Counted from the stretch's first letter, positions 8,618 to 18,966 are shown. The stretch: DNA of 32,026 nt from Planctomycetaceae bacterium (GCA_002726515.1 PBTE01000156.1:1-32026), one strand, 5' to 3'. Notes: generated by a model from the letters alone, not told the origin. Program-made: numbers and translations.

Positions 8618-9010
8618 ATGCTACGAGAACATGAGATTCAAATTCGTGTGCGCTATCAAGAGACGGATGCACAGGGACATGTTCACCATGCGAATTATTT
8701 GAATTACTTCGAAATGGGACGCATCGAGCTGTTTAGGGCGATCGGGATAAACTATCGCGAATTCGAGGCGTCGGGGAAAATGCTGGTTGTTTCCAAGATA
8801 GCCTGCCGTTATTGTCGTCCCGCCCGCTACGACGATCTGGTAACCTTGAAAACAACGACCACACACATCCGACGTGTACGACTCGAACATCATTATGAGC
8901 TGACGAGGAAAGACACATTACTCGTCGAAGGAGAAACAACGGTTGCCTGTGTCGATCAAGATGGAAAAGTCTGTCGCCTTCCCGGTTTTTTACGTTTGGA
9001 AAAAGACTAA
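8618..9010 (+). CDS. YbgC/4HBT-type acyl-CoA thioesterase
   Basis: The 130-residue protein is a single hot-dog domain of the YbgC type. The signature RVRYQETDAQGHVHHANYLNYFEMGR spans residues 11-36 (only key parts quoted: YQETD, GHVHHANY, YFEMGR). It includes the conserved Asp17 and His22 region used for thioester hydrolysis in 4-hydroxybenzoyl-CoA-type thioesterases. Length is normal. The start is ATG 8618, with CGAGG seven bases upstream. The likely role is hydrolysis of short or aromatic acyl-CoA thioesters in the cytoplasm. No tol-pal genes are adjacent, unlike the classical ybgC context. The beta-oxidation cluster begins 2.4 kb downstream on the opposite strand, so a metabolic link is possible but unproven. 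Confidence 0.9.
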   Translation: MLREHEIQIRVRYQETDAQGHVHHANYLNYFEMGRIELFRAIGINYREFEASGKMLVVSKIACRYCRPARYDDLVTLKTTTTHIRRVRLEHHYELTRKDTLLVEGETTVACVDQDGKVCRLPGFLRLEKD

Positions 9011-9149
9011 GACACCCGAGACGCCTGCAGGCCGGATCAGCGTTTTCACCCGCCAACAAGGGAAATGGGAACGTACGATGAGGTGGATCAACTTGACGAA
9101 CACGAGACGGGTCGAAACGAATGTTTTGCAACAACCGGCGGTAGTATTT

Positions 9150-10646
9150 TTAGCCGAGTAATTGTTGAAAGCGACCAAATGCAGCGTCCCAACTGGCCGG
9201 GTCGGCAGGTAAATATTCTTCCACCGGAAAACTGTCACGAATTACTGTACGTGCATCCTCGATCGAATCCACTTCGCCACTGGCCACCATCTGCATCATG
9301 ATGTTGCCGATCGCCGTGGCTTCGGCCGGACCTGCCAGCACCAGGCGATTGCAGGCTTCCGCCGTCAACTGGCACAACATGCGATTCTGCGTGCCTCCTC
9401 CGACGATATGCACCGTATCCAGTCGCCTTCCGGCCAGTTGTTCGAGCAATCCGAGCACTTGGCGATACATCAGCGCCAGGCTTTCCAGCACGCAACGCAC
9501 GAGTGCACCTTGGTCCCCCGGCACCGTTTGCCCCGTTTGCCGACAGTAGTCGCGGATCGTTTCCGGCATATCGTCGGGGGCGACAAAGCGATCATCGTTC
9601 GGCGCGATGAAACTTTGCAGTGGCTCGGCTTTCTTCGCCAATGCAACCAGTTCGTCCCAACTGACGTCCTTACCGCTTTGTTTCCAAATTCGCCGGCACT
9701 CTTGAACCAGCCACAGGCCCGTAATGTTTTTCAGAATACGCGTTGTATTTCCGACGCCGCCTTCGTTAGTAAAATTCAGTTCACGGCAGAGATCTGTCAC
9801 GATCGGTTGGGGCGATTCAATTCCCATCAGAGACCAGGTTCCCGAGCTGATGTAACACCAGTCGGTTTGTGCGGCACCTTTCCGCGCAGGGACGGCCATT
9901 ACGGCACTCGCTGTGTCGTGTGTGCCCGGGAGGATGACCTGCGTGTCTGGTAGCCCAGTCGCTTCAGCCACATTTCTGCGTAAGCGACCCAAACTTGTAC
10001 CGGGAGGCACGATATTTCCCAAAATATGGGTGGGTAATCCGAGTTTTTCCAACAGACTACATGCCCAACGACCTGTGCGGGGATTGTAAAACTGAGTGGT
10101 CGTGGCGTTGGTCATTTCGTTCGCTTTTTCGCCGGTCATCAACCAATGAAAAAGATCGGGCATCAGTAACAAATTTTCGGCCGCGGCGAGCAACGGTGAT
10201 CCACTTTGTTTCCAAGCGAAGAGTTGAAACAGACTGTTAAACGGCATGAACTGCAGGCCAGTTTCGCCGAAGATTTCTTCGGCGCTGACTTGTTTGAAAA
10301 CCTCATCCATGACACCCATGGTGCGCCCGTCACGGTAGCAATAAGGATTTCCCAAGAGTTCGTCGTTAGGTCCCAGCAAACCGAAATCAAGGCCCCACGT
10401 GTCGACACCCACGGCGGCGATGGATTCCCGGGATAACTGGGCAGAGGCTGCCAGGAGGCCTTCCTGGATGTGGTTCCACAGTCGAAGCAAGTCCCAGTGC
10501 AGTCGGTTACCTACTTGGACAGGACCATTGCTAAATCGATGAAATTCCCGAATTGTGAGGTTGGTTCCATCGTAGATGCCCGCCAGCACGCGACCACCCG
10601 AGGCACCCAGATCGACTGCCAGATAGACTCTTTTGAATTTTCCCAC
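9150..10646 (-). CDS. rhaB: Rhamnulokinase (FGGY sugar kinase)
   Basis: The protein is an FGGY kinase of the rhamnulokinase type. It opens with YLAVDLGASGGRVLAG, followed by HRFSNGPV, RLHWDLLRLW and DTWGLDFGLLG. The second actin-like half contains PGTHDTASAV, YISSGTWSLMG and HIVGGGTQNRMLCQLTA. The enzyme phosphorylates L-rhamnulose to rhamnulose-1-phosphate in L-rhamnose catabolism. The longest frame starts at a GTG at 10667, but the GTG at 10646 has AAGGAAAGG eight bases upstream, so I place the start there, giving 498 residues against 489 in E. coli. No rhamnose isomerase or aldolase gene is adjacent; a DUF4432 epimerase-like gene lies 2.4 kb away. The kinase is intact. Confidence 0.93.
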   Translation of the reverse strand: MGKFKRVYLAVDLGASGGRVLAGIYDGTNLTIREFHRFSNGPVQVGNRLHWDLLRLWNHIQEGLLAASAQLSRESIAAVGVDTWGLDFGLLGPNDELLGNPYCYRDGRTMGVMDEVFKQVSAEEIFGETGLQFMPFNSLFQLFAWKQSGSPLLAAAENLLLMPDLFHWLMTGEKANEMTNATTTQFYNPRTGRWACSLLEKLGLPTHILGNIVPPGTSLGRLRRNVAEATGLPDTQVILPGTHDTASAVMAVPARKGAAQTDWCYISSGTWSLMGIESPQPIVTDLCRELNFTNEGGVGNTTRILKNITGLWLVQECRRIWKQSGKDVSWDELVALAKKAEPLQSFIAPNDDRFVAPDDMPETIRDYCRQTGQTVPGDQGALVRCVLESLALMYRQVLGLLEQLAGRRLDTVHIVGGGTQNRMLCQLTAEACNRLVLAGPAEATAIGNIMMQMVASGEVDSIEDARTVIRDSFPVEEYLPADPASWDAAFGRFQQLLG

Positions 10647-10974
10647 GCTGATTGCCTTTCCTTGCACATCGCTTGACGCTTACTAACGGCGAGAAAACAT
10701 CATTCTGTCCGATCAAGAACCCAGAGGCCACCCCGCCGCAGGTTGAGTTGAAAAGTCGTGCCCAGAAATGTTTTGCCACCCAAGGTGTAACGGTTCCCGA
10801 TGACTGAGGGTAAGCCTGGTGTCACAACCCTGGGGGTGGGTCACCCTGGTTAGAAGTTGTAGTGACCGGGGCCGAAAATCCGCCGCACCTGGTACTGACG
10901 AAGCCGAGCAAGGAGGGTAGGATAGTCGCAACCGAGAGTGATTGCAAAAGTATTTCAGAAAAAAGGTAGCAAGC
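10647..10974. other. Divergent intergenic region between rhaB and cyclophilin gene
   Basis: This 328-base gap should contain the promoters of both divergent genes, but I could not find a convincing -35/-10 pair. A short GC-rich hairpin is present at 10834-10846 (GGGTG, three-base loop, CACCC). The cyclophilin Shine-Dalgarno AAAGGT lies near 10961-10967. No coding sequence is supported here. Confidence 0.4.
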
Positions 10975-11406
10975 ATGAAAGTGGCGACAATCACCACCAA
11001 CAAGGGTACGATCCGGTTTCAATTGCACGAAGACAAGGTTCCCAAGACGGTTCAAAATTTTGAAAAACTAGCTGGGGACGGCTTTTACAACGGATTGAAA
11101 TTTCATCGGGTGCTCGACGATTTTATGATTCAAACCGGTTGTCCGCAGGGAACAGGGACTGGAGGGCCTGGATACAGTTTTGCAGACGAGTTTCATGAAG
11201 ATCTCAGGCATAGTGGTCCGGGCGTGGTATCGATGGCCAACGCGGGTCCCAACACGAATGGATCCCAGTTCTTCATCACCCATGTCGCGACAGCGTGGCT
11301 GGACGGCAAGCATTCGGTATTTGGTAACGTGGTCGAAGGACAGGATGTCGTTGACTCGATCGCTCAGGACGACATTATGGAACAGGTCACGGTGACGGAA
11401 GAATGA
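10975..11406 (+). CDS. Cyclophilin-type peptidyl-prolyl cis-trans isomerase
   Basis: This is a 143-residue single-domain cyclophilin. It contains the catalytic block [15 protein letters not shown], the [15 protein letters not shown] loop, and the substrate-binding block [36 protein letters not shown] supplies the conserved Trp and His. It catalyses cis-trans isomerisation of prolyl bonds. No signal peptide is visible, so a cytoplasmic PpiB-like role is likely. The longest frame starts at a TTG at 10942, but the ATG at 10975 has AAAGGT at good spacing and begins the domain normally. Its stop lies only 8 bases from the stop of the convergent acyl-CoA dehydrogenase gene. Confidence 0.95.
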   Translation: MKVATITTNKGTIRFQLHEDKVPKTVQNFEKLAGDGFYNGLKFHRVLDDFMIQTGCPQGTGTGGPGYSFADEFHEDLRHSGPGVVSMANAGPNTNGSQFFITHVATAWLDGKHSVFGNVVEGQDVVDSIAQDDIMEQVTVTEE

Positions 11407-11414
11407 GAAAGTGG

Positions 11415-13355
11415 TCATTCGTAGGGCATGAGAATTTCATCGGGTGAAAGCCCCGCAATGGATTGAAAGCCTCCGTCCACGATCGTTTCGCCCAGTCGCG
11501 TGGCAGATCGGAAGTACCGGTCCGATGGCCGCTGGCCAGTCAGCTGTTGAGTCAGGTTTTGACAGAGCATGTCGGCGGCGGCCTGTACAACTTCATCCGA
11601 CTGCCTTGCGGCATATAAGCTCGTACAGAGAATAACGATCAACTTCTGTATACGGCCTGACAGTTCCGACATTCGGCATTGGCGATCAGCCAGCTTAAGT
11701 TGGTGTTTGCGCATCGTACCGCTGATTTCCAGTGGCGAATTATTCAATTGTTCGGCCGCGTATGCAGCATGTTCCTGCAGGGGACCAGGCATGGGCGGTA
11801 AAGACGGTTTCGGGCTGAGTCGGCAGCGCTGACCCAGATACCATTTTGCGTAAGGGCCCAGGGTGCCTTTTAACGCCCATGCATGAACCGGATTCAAGGG
11901 GTTGGGTTTCTTGATCCCCGCTGCGGCCAGTGTCTTACCTATCGGCTCAAAATATCGGGTGCCGTGATGTTTCACCAGCGATTTAAAAAACGCCATCCCC
12001 AACATCTCTCCTTCACCCTCGTAGATGCAGGGAGCCAGGTACTCATGCACGTTGTCACCCAGAAGATGGCCATGCAGGAAAGATCTTCCGCCATGTGTTT
12101 TCATGAACAATTCGATGGCGGCCTCTTTTTGTGCTTCGCTACCGAAAATCTTGGCCACGATGCTTTCCATTTCACCTCGGTAACCCATGTCGATCAAACC
12201 GGAACACCAGGCGACCAGCGCATCGCAACCGACGATCAACCCCGCCAGATGGCCCAACCGCCGCCTCACCAGTTCTCGTTGAGAAATCGGTTCGCCATAC
12301 GTCACTCGAAATCGAGCCCATGGGATCATGCTGGCCATCATCAAACGCATCGTGCCTGCCGCGTTGGCACACAGTGAGATCCTTCCCAGATTTAACCCGT
12401 GATAGGCGATTGTTAATCCGTTTCCGCGAGTGGGTAACAGCAAGTTTTCCGAAGGAACTCGAAAATCCTTAAAAATGATGCCCCGATTGTAGGTGTGTTT
12501 CAGAGCCCATAAGCCATATTTGCGGAATTGAAAATGGTCGTTCTCTGCTGCAGGCAAATCGCAAACCAAAACGGCGGGAGCATCGTCGATCAGACAGACT
12601 AAGCCGATCGTCCGCCCGGGAACCACGTTGGTGATGAAGAGTTTTTCTCCGTTGACGATATAGGAGTCACCGTCTCGAACTGCTCGCGTGCACAGTGCCG
12701 TCAAGTCGGAACCCGCAGAAGGTTCCGTGAGCGCAAATGCGGATAGTGTTTCACCGCTGGCGAGTTTAGGCAGAAACCGTTGTTTTTGTTCATCGTTACC
12801 AAACGTTCGCACCGGATCGACCGCACCAATGCAACCGTGCACCGAGGCTAAACCGGCCACGGTGGGATCTGCCATTGCCATGCGTGTCAAGAATGGAGCA
12901 AAATTTCGGAATGGAGCCCCGGAGCCACCATACTGCTTGTCGACCAGCAGTCCCCAGAATCCAACTCCACCTAATTCAGATAAAACGGGTTCACTGATCT
13001 TTTGATCCTCGTTCAAGAGCGTGCCTGCGGTGCGGTGTCTTGTGACGACCTCTATCGATTGACGCATGACCAGTTGTAATTCTTCCGATGGCTGGTCATC
13101 GGTCGCCAGGAATTCGTCGACGGGTACTGTACCGTCCCAGACGGCCCGATGAGCCGGACTATTCACGGTCTGGTACTGTGGTTTGAAGAGCGATTCGACG
13201 TTGTCGTCCGCCTTATCAATCGCCCCGGTGCGACGTGCTTCTTCTTCGCTTTTACCCCCCAACTGTAGGGCGGTTTCGGCAAAGGACAGTTTATTGTCGT
13301 CCGCCGAGTCTGGAAGAGTGGTGTGGTCTTGGGTGTCAGGTGCGTTAGTAGTCAT
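11415..13355 (-). CDS. Acyl-CoA dehydrogenase (long FadE/VLCAD-like form)
   Basis: The 646-residue protein is an acyl-CoA dehydrogenase with N- and C-terminal extensions beyond the 380-residue core. Visible are [29 protein letters not shown] (FAD/substrate loop), [12 protein letters not shown], and [12 protein letters not shown], where Glu446 is the likely catalytic base. FAD-dependent enzymes of this family introduce the trans-2,3 double bond of fatty acyl-CoA. The extended length resembles VLCAD/FadE-like enzymes for longer chains. It is the last of four minus-strand beta-oxidation genes, 260 bp after the ligase gene, a gap with a hexamer repeat. The ATG at 13355 has GGGG about five bases upstream. 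The first 70 residues are polar and acidic and of unknown role. Confidence 0.92.
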   Translation of the reverse strand: MTTNAPDTQDHTTLPDSADDNKLSFAETALQLGGKSEEEARRTGAIDKADDNVESLFKPQYQTVNSPAHRAVWDGTVPVDEFLATDDQPSEELQLVMRQSIEVVTRHRTAGTLLNEDQKISEPVLSELGGVGFWGLLVDKQYGGSGAPFRNFAPFLTRMAMADPTVAGLASVHGCIGAVDPVRTFGNDEQKQRFLPKLASGETLSAFALTEPSAGSDLTALCTRAVRDGDSYIVNGEKLFITNVVPGRTIGLVCLIDDAPAVLVCDLPAAENDHFQFRKYGLWALKHTYNRGIIFKDFRVPSENLLLPTRGNGLTIAYHGLNLGRISLCANAAGTMRLMMASMIPWARFRVTYGEPISQRELVRRRLGHLAGLIVGCDALVAWCSGLIDMGYRGEMESIVAKIFGSEAQKEAAIELFMKTHGGRSFLHGHLLGDNVHEYLAPCIYEGEGEMLGMAFFKSLVKHHGTRYFEPIGKTLAAAGIKKPNPLNPVHAWALKGTLGPYAKWYLGQRCRLSPKPSLPPMPGPLQEHAAYAAEQLNNSPLEISGTMRKHQLKLADRQCRMSELSGRIQKLIVILCTSLYAARQSDEVVQAAADMLCQNLTQQLTGQRPSDRYFRSATRLGETIVDGGFQSIAGLSPDEILMPYE

Positions 13356-13538
13356 TTAAACCCCGAAGTTTCCTGGGCAGGAAGATGGATCGAACGTCGC
13401 AACACAATCATATACCACGGCTTAACAAACGAATCGTCATAGGCAATTTATTCCGTATATTTGCAAGTCCAAAAAACAGGACATCTTGGATCGACGGCCT
13501 TGTGGGGTCTCTAGCGACTGGATGATTTGAGCAGGTGC

Positions 13539-13556
13539 GGGTCAGGGTCAGGGTCA
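13539..13556. repeat. Tandem hexamer (GGGTCA) x3
   Basis: Three perfect head-to-tail copies of GGGTCA lie in the 260-bp gap between the acyl-CoA ligase stop and the acyl-CoA dehydrogenase start. It may be a simple-sequence tract or a set of half-sites for a regulator. On the minus strand it reads TGACCC. Confidence 0.7.
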
Positions 13557-13587
13557 GCGTAAGATGTTCTTCTCCCCGGGATTGAAC

Positions 13588-13601
13588 ACGGCCTCGGCCG
13601 T
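13588..13601. repeat. GC-rich hairpin after the acyl-CoA ligase gene
   Basis: ACGGCC and GGCCGT form a perfect 6-bp stem around a two-base centre (five pairs with a four-base loop in RNA). It sits 15 bases past the ligase stop codon on the minus strand. No T-tract follows, so it is not a classical intrinsic terminator but could attenuate or protect the 3' end. Confidence 0.4.
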
Positions 13602-13615
13602 CACGTCACGGCGAA

Positions 13616-15274
13616 TCAGCTACTATACATTCTCTCGATTTCTAAACGGTAGTTTTGTTCAATGACGTGTCGCCGTAGGCTCATTTTGGGTGTCAACTCT
13701 CCTTGCTCGACGCTAAAAGGACGATCCAGCAGTGAGAATTTTCCGATCTTTTCATGTTGTGATACTTCCGCCAGTTGTGTTTCGATACAAAATCCGATGA
13801 TTTCTTGCAATTCGGGAGTGTCACAAGAGGATTCTTCCCGCTGGCGAACACCACGACTGTGAGCTGCTTGCAGCAGCATATTTTCTTCGGGAACGACCAG
13901 GGCTGTCAAATATCTGCGACCTTCGCCAATAACGAGGGCTTGATGAATCAAAGGGTCCCGAGTCAAAAGTGATTCCAGATGCACAGGTGCAATGTTTTTA
14001 CCCCCTGCAGTGACGATCAATTCCTTTTTGCGACCTGTAATCTTGAGGTAGCCGTCGTCGTCAATCTGGCCCAGATCTCCAGTAGAAAACCAACCATCTT
14101 GCAGCACGGCAGCCGTCGCTTTCTCGTTCTGCCAGTAACCCACCATAATGTTGGGACCGCGAGCCACGATTTCACCATCGGCGGCGGTCCGAATTTCGAC
14201 AGTCGACAAGGGTTGCCCCACGGTTCCGCGCTTCCATGCGTCAGCCGTTGCCGTTGTCAGGACGGGGGCTGTCTCGGTTAACCCGTAACCTTGATAAAGC
14301 GGCACGTCGTTGTGATGGAAGAAGTCGGACAGATGGTCAGGAAGTGCGGCTCCCCCAGAGCCACATTTGCGAATACGCCCACCAAGCATCTGGCGAAGAT
14401 GATGAGCCTCAAAATCCTGTCCCTGGGAAGTCAGGTGACGATAGATTCGGTCATAGAAGTGAGGAACCCCGTTGAGCATGGTGGGTTTGAGTGTGCGGCA
14501 ATCAGCGATAACGGTGTCACGATTTTCTGCCAGCGCCAGTTCGCCCCGGCCGGCAATCCAAGCGTAAAGATCGCACGTGCGGGCATAGATATGGCTTAAA
14601 GGAAGGAAATTCAGACGCAAGTCGTCGGATTCCATTCCGTAAACGGCACTCATGCTGCATGCATTGGATGCCAGATTACCCTGACTCAGCATGACTCCCT
14701 TCGGCTCTCCGGTGGTTCCTGACGTGTAGAGTATGGTGGCCAGCCTTTGCGCGTCCACCTCTCGAATTGCTTGTTCCAGCAACGATGCTCCCTGAGAGTG
14801 ATCTTCTGAGTCGATGACGTCAGACCAGCGAAGAACCTCATGGTCCGCGACCGTCAGCGGATCGGAGTCGTAACCGATGAATTTCAATTCGGCGGGCAGC
14901 GATTTGCCAGCCGATGCAATTTTTGCCGCCTGATGCCTATCGGAAACGAAGGCCAAGCTGGCTTCGCTGTGCATTATTTGCCAGACAATCTGTTCACCAG
15001 AAAGAGTTGCATGGATGGGAACGTGCACCGCCTGCACGACATGGATTGCCAGGTCCGAGATCAACCACTCGTAGCAATTGTCGGAGACTTGAGCAATTCG
15101 ATCACCCGGTTGTATGGCCAGCCTGACGAGAGCAGCTGACAAACGCTGCACATCGTGGGCAATTTGTTCCCAGGTCAACTCGTGAAAAGCACCCCTCTGC
15201 TTGACCCACAAGGCCCGTTGATTGAGGTCCCGGCGACTGCGGCAAGCCCAGAGTGAGATAATGGTGTCATTCAT
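13616..15274 (-). CDS. Long-chain acyl-CoA synthetase (AMP-forming, FadD15-like)
   Basis: The 552-residue protein is an AMP-binding adenylate-forming enzyme. The phosphate-binding motif LYTSGTTGEPKGVMLSQGN lies at about residues 180-200. It is followed by LPLSHIYARTCD, YQGYGLTETAPVLTT (acyl-adenylate site) and GWFSTGDLGQIDDDGYLKITGRKKELIVTAGGKNIAP, only key parts of which are needed to place it in the long-chain ligase group. It activates fatty acids with ATP and CoA, feeding the neighbouring dehydrogenase, hydratase and thiolase. Length is slightly below the roughly 600 residues of typical FadD15 enzymes but all core motifs are present. The start is ATG 15274, 104 bp after the thiolase stop on the same strand. 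Confidence 0.93.
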   Translation of the reverse strand: MNDTIISLWACRSRRDLNQRALWVKQRGAFHELTWEQIAHDVQRLSAALVRLAIQPGDRIAQVSDNCYEWLISDLAIHVVQAVHVPIHATLSGEQIVWQIMHSEASLAFVSDRHQAAKIASAGKSLPAELKFIGYDSDPLTVADHEVLRWSDVIDSEDHSQGASLLEQAIREVDAQRLATILYTSGTTGEPKGVMLSQGNLASNACSMSAVYGMESDDLRLNFLPLSHIYARTCDLYAWIAGRGELALAENRDTVIADCRTLKPTMLNGVPHFYDRIYRHLTSQGQDFEAHHLRQMLGGRIRKCGSGGAALPDHLSDFFHHNDVPLYQGYGLTETAPVLTTATADAWKRGTVGQPLSTVEIRTAADGEIVARGPNIMVGYWQNEKATAAVLQDGWFSTGDLGQIDDDGYLKITGRKKELIVTAGGKNIAPVHLESLLTRDPLIHQALVIGEGRRYLTALVVPEENMLLQAAHSRGVRQREESSCDTPELQEIIGFCIETQLAEVSQHEKIGKFSLLDRPFSVEQGELTPKMSLRRHVIEQNYRLEIERMYSS

Positions 15275-15378
15275 ATTCGGTGAACGAATTAATTGGATCT
15301 CCCCATGCCGGGGTCATGAACGTTTCTGAAATTTATCGTGTTGACATGAAAGAGTATTCGGCTGCACGGATTTGGGGA

Positions 15379-16536
15379 CTAGATCCGTTCAAAAATCGTC
15401 GCAATGCCTTGCCCCATTCCGATACACATTGTTGCCAGACCGAATTTCGCGTCCTGGTCCAACATGGTGTGGATCAGTGTGGTGGCAATACGGGCTCCAC
15501 TAGCACCGAGAGGATGTCCAATCGCGATGGCTCCGCCCCGAACATTTATTTTTTCCGGATCCAAATCAAGCATTTGAATGCAGGCTAATGCTTGGGCGGC
15601 GAATGCCTCATTTAACTCGATGAGGTCAATGTCCTTGAGTTCCAAGCCGGCACGACGGAGGGCTTTATGGGTTGCTGGCACGGGACCGGTTCCCATGACC
15701 GACGGTTCGACTCCCGCTATCGCCGTGGCGCGGATTTGAACAACGGGCGTTAGTTCCAACTGGTTTGCTTTTTCCGCTGACATGACGAGCATGGCTGCGG
15801 CACCGTCATTCAGCGGCGAACTGTTGCCGGCGGTGATCGTTCCACCCTTGGGCATAAAAGCGGGGGCTAGGGCGGCCAGTGCGTCGACACTTGTATCGGG
15901 GCGCACACATTGGTCTTGATCGACCAAAATCAGATTACCTTCCTCGTCGCTTCCGGCGAGCGAAATCATCTCGGATTTGAAAGCTCCTTTCTGCTGTGCG
16001 TTTGCAGCTTTTTGATGGCTGGAGAGTGCGAAGTTATCCTGGTCTGCACGTGAGATACCCTGGGTTTGAGCCAGAAATTCGGCCGTGATCCCCATGTGCA
16101 AAGCGGCTTTCGACGTGCGATGGAATAGCTTGGGGTTGAGATCCAGTCCGTGATCCATGGGCAGGTGCTGCATATGTTCCAAGCCTCCTGCAATCTGAAC
16201 GTCTTCCGCTCCGGCTGCGATAGAGTGCGCAGCCTGATTTACGGCTTGCAGACTGCTTCCACAGAGACGATTGATGGTGGCACCGCCCGTTTGCACTGAT
16301 AACCCGGCCATCAGACCGATGTTTCGAGCCGCATTCAGACCCTGTTCCATGGTCTGTTGGGTATTCCCCATCATCACGTCTTCGACGGCGGCTGGGTCAA
16401 TGCCAGTGCGCTGCAGCAGTGCCTCGACACAAGCAACGGCCAAGTCATCGCTGCGGACGTTGCGAAAATAACCCTTTTCTTGGTGAGCTCGACCAACAGG
16501 CGTTCGGACACAGTCAATCACAACGGCGGAGGACAT
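15379..16536 (-). CDS. Acetyl-CoA C-acyltransferase (thiolase, FadA-like)
   Basis: The 385-residue protein is a thiolase of normal length. The acylated nucleophile is Cys92 in [13 protein letters not shown]. The other catalytic residues are His341 in [12 protein letters not shown] and Cys371 in MCIGMGQG. The usual CVGGGQG end-motif reads CIGMGQG, a conservative change. It cleaves 3-ketoacyl-CoA to acetyl-CoA and a shortened acyl-CoA, the last step of beta-oxidation. The ATG at 16536 has GGAGA six bases upstream. It lies 169 bp after the multifunctional FadJ-like gene, the usual partner, and is probably co-transcribed or co-regulated with it. Confidence 0.94.
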   Translation of the reverse strand: MSSAVVIDCVRTPVGRAHQEKGYFRNVRSDDLAVACVEALLQRTGIDPAAVEDVMMGNTQQTMEQGLNAARNIGLMAGLSVQTGGATINRLCGSSLQAVNQAAHSIAAGAEDVQIAGGLEHMQHLPMDHGLDLNPKLFHRTSKAALHMGITAEFLAQTQGISRADQDNFALSSHQKAANAQQKGAFKSEMISLAGSDEEGNLILVDQDQCVRPDTSVDALAALAPAFMPKGGTITAGNSSPLNDGAAAMLVMSAEKANQLELTPVVQIRATAIAGVEPSVMGTGPVPATHKALRRAGLELKDIDLIELNEAFAAQALACIQMLDLDPEKINVRGGAIAIGHPLGASGARIATTLIHTMLDQDAKFGLATMCIGMGQGIATIFERI

Positions 16537-16705
16537 GTTGAGTCTCCAGGAGAGAAAAATGTATGGTGCGATAGGATGTTGCCGTCACAAAAGAACTACA
16601 TTCACCCCGATGAACCTCCCAGCTGTCCTCGATTTGACTCTCACCGGACGCGGGCCTCGATCCGTCGGAGGTTGTGAACGGGCTCTTCGGAGCAGTAATT
16701 CGGTT

Positions 16706-18865
16706 CTATGATTCTGTGTAAAATTTGTCGCCGTCAGGCACCATGGAAAGGAGGAGGTCGGTTGGTTGGAATCGTGGCCCCAATTCTTCCAACGGTTTCA
16801 GTTGCTCGACGATACTCGCGGCACCCATGGTGTCGGCCCAAAATAGCAACCCTCCCCGGAATGGTGGAAAACCGATTCCAAAGATCAACCCCAGGTCGAC
16901 ATCGCGCACGTCCCGCACAATTCTTGCTTCCAGGACTCGGGTTGCTTCGAGTAACATGGGCATGAACAAGCGTGATGCCAGTTCTTCCACAGAGAATGTT
17001 TTAGCCCCAGCGGAGCTCAAATAGGGTTCCAAGAGGTCCGAGAGCGTCGCATCGGGTGCGGGTTTGTGTTTGCGATTTTGGTAGGAATAGAATCCGACTC
17101 CACTCTTGCGACCCAGGCGGCCCGCATCGACCATGGCTTGCAGAATCGGCGAGGAGACAACGCGTTCGGGGAATGCGGCAGCCATCGTGCTTCCCGCGTA
17201 GAGAGCCGTGTCAATTCCCACCATGTCGTACAACTCGATGGGACCCATGGGCATGCCGAATTTTTTGGCCGCTCGTTCGATGGCTTTCATATCCGCGCCT
17301 TCAGAAAGTAACTCGAGCGCTTCCTGCATGTAAGGAAACAGGAGCCGGTTGACCAGAAATCCAGGCCCGTCATTGACGACAATGGGCGATTTTCCAATTT
17401 GTTTTGCATACGCCACTGCGGTGGCGATCGTTTTGTCGCTCGTCTTTTCACCGCGAATAACTTCCACGAGCTTCATGCGACGAACAGGATTAAAAAAGTG
17501 GATTCCACAAAACCGCTCGGGATTTTGCAGTTGTGAGGCCAGTTCTGTGACAGGAATCGTGGACGTATTGGACGCCAGGATCGCGTCTGGTTTCATTTTC
17601 GACTCCAGACGCTGGTAGGATTGTTGCTTGATGTCCAAATTTTCCACGACCGCCTCGATGACGAGATCGGCTGAGACCAGTTCTTCGTCGGAGAGTGTGC
17701 CATTAACCAGGGCGGAATATTTCACGGCTCGCTCAACGTCCGGGCCACGGGTCGCCTTGTTGTATGCCACTTCCTTGATGATTTCCTGAATCCCCCGTGC
17801 TACGGCCTCGGATGAGATGTCAGTGATAGCGGTGGGGATTTCCCGTTTCACATTGGCCGCAGCAATCCCGGCACCCATGATTCCAGAACCCAACACGGAA
17901 ACCGATTCGATTTTTTCCGGATTCACACCTGCAACATTTACACCGGTGTCCTTTTTGTTACGGTCGGTGAGGAAAAAAATATTCAACAGTGACGCATTGA
18001 CCGGTGATCCGAACAACTCCGCCATCCCGTCGGCTTCCATTTGACACGCCGTATCGACATCCTGACCGGCGGCCCCCAACATCACCTCCAAGGCCGCTAA
18101 GGGAGCCGGATAATTACCCTTGGTTTGATCTTGGATATAGGCGGAGGCTGTGATTCCAAGAAATCCGAGTTCAGTCTCGTTGACGTCGATGGGAGCACGC
18201 CAGATTTCCCGATCTTTCAGGTAATTCCCACTTTGTTGTTCTAAGCGGACAAGTTGAATTGCCGCGTTGAGTAGTTGATCGTTTGAAACAACGGCGCTTG
18301 CATATCCCATTTTGCTGGCTGTATGGGGATCGATCGATTTGCCGCCGGTCACCAGTTCCACGGCATTTCCCAAACCGACGATTCTGGACGAACGTGCCGT
18401 GCCACCCCAGCCGGGTAAGAGTCCTAACTGGACCTCGGGAAATCCAAACTCGGTACGAGGTTCGTCGGACATGACTCTGCGGTCACACCAGCTGGCAAGT
18501 TCCGCCCCGCCTCCGACACAGATCCCGTTGATGGCAGCGACCGTGACAAATGGGCACTGTGAGAGCCGACGAAAAAGGTTTTGGCCGTTGCGGCAGGTTT
18601 CAACAATGTCTTCACGCGGCACGTTGAATGAAGCAGCGAACTCGCGCAGGTCGGCACCTGCTACGAACATGCCTGGTTTGCCTGAGATCAGGATCAGGCC
18701 GGCCAAATCGTCACGCTGCTCTAGCGAATCCAGGTGCTGTGAGAGTTCCGCCAGCACGTTCCGAGACAGAATGTTAGCACCCTTGTCCGGTGAATCAAAC
18801 GTCAACAGCGCCAGATCGGATTCAGGGTACGTGAGAGCGAAATTGTTCAGTTTAGTTGCAACCAT
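16706..18865 (-). CDS. Bifunctional enoyl-CoA hydratase/3-hydroxyacyl-CoA dehydrogenase (FadJ/FadB-like)
   Basis: This 719-residue protein joins a crotonase domain (about 1-190) to a 3-hydroxyacyl-CoA dehydrogenase. Both crotonase glutamates are visible: Glu122 in GGGAELASW and Glu144 in FPEVQLGLLPGWGG. The dehydrogenase has the NAD-binding GxGxxG at Gly326-Gly331 (LGSGIMGAG), SNTSTIPV, and the catalytic His456 in GIHFFNPVRRMKLVEV. A second 3HCDH C-terminal domain completes it (GPGFLVNRLLFPYMQEA, then FGMPMGPIELYDMVGID). It hydrates enoyl-CoA and oxidises 3-hydroxyacyl-CoA. The longest frame begins at a TTG at 18928; the ATG at 18865 has AAAGAGG eight bases upstream and is preferred. It heads the four-gene beta-oxidation cluster. 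Confidence 0.94.
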   Translation of the reverse strand: MVATKLNNFALTYPESDLALLTFDSPDKGANILSRNVLAELSQHLDSLEQRDDLAGLILISGKPGMFVAGADLREFAASFNVPREDIVETCRNGQNLFRRLSQCPFVTVAAINGICVGGGAELASWCDRRVMSDEPRTEFGFPEVQLGLLPGWGGTARSSRIVGLGNAVELVTGGKSIDPHTASKMGYASAVVSNDQLLNAAIQLVRLEQQSGNYLKDREIWRAPIDVNETELGFLGITASAYIQDQTKGNYPAPLAALEVMLGAAGQDVDTACQMEADGMAELFGSPVNASLLNIFFLTDRNKKDTGVNVAGVNPEKIESVSVLGSGIMGAGIAAANVKREIPTAITDISSEAVARGIQEIIKEVAYNKATRGPDVERAVKYSALVNGTLSDEELVSADLVIEAVVENLDIKQQSYQRLESKMKPDAILASNTSTIPVTELASQLQNPERFCGIHFFNPVRRMKLVEVIRGEKTSDKTIATAVAYAKQIGKSPIVVNDGPGFLVNRLLFPYMQEALELLSEGADMKAIERAAKKFGMPMGPIELYDMVGIDTALYAGSTMAAAFPERVVSSPILQAMVDAGRLGRKSGVGFYSYQNRKHKPAPDATLSDLLEPYLSSAGAKTFSVEELASRLFMPMLLEATRVLEARIVRDVRDVDLGLIFGIGFPPFRGGLLFWADTMGAASIVEQLKPLEELGPRFQPTDLLLSMVPDGDKFYTES

Positions 18866-18966
18866 GGGGCGAGCCTCTTTCGGGAAGAGTGAACCGGCAA
18901 ACGCCGAATCCCTCAGTGATTCCTGCAAGGTAACGATTTGTCAGAGCAGCGGAAAGCCCAGTGATG

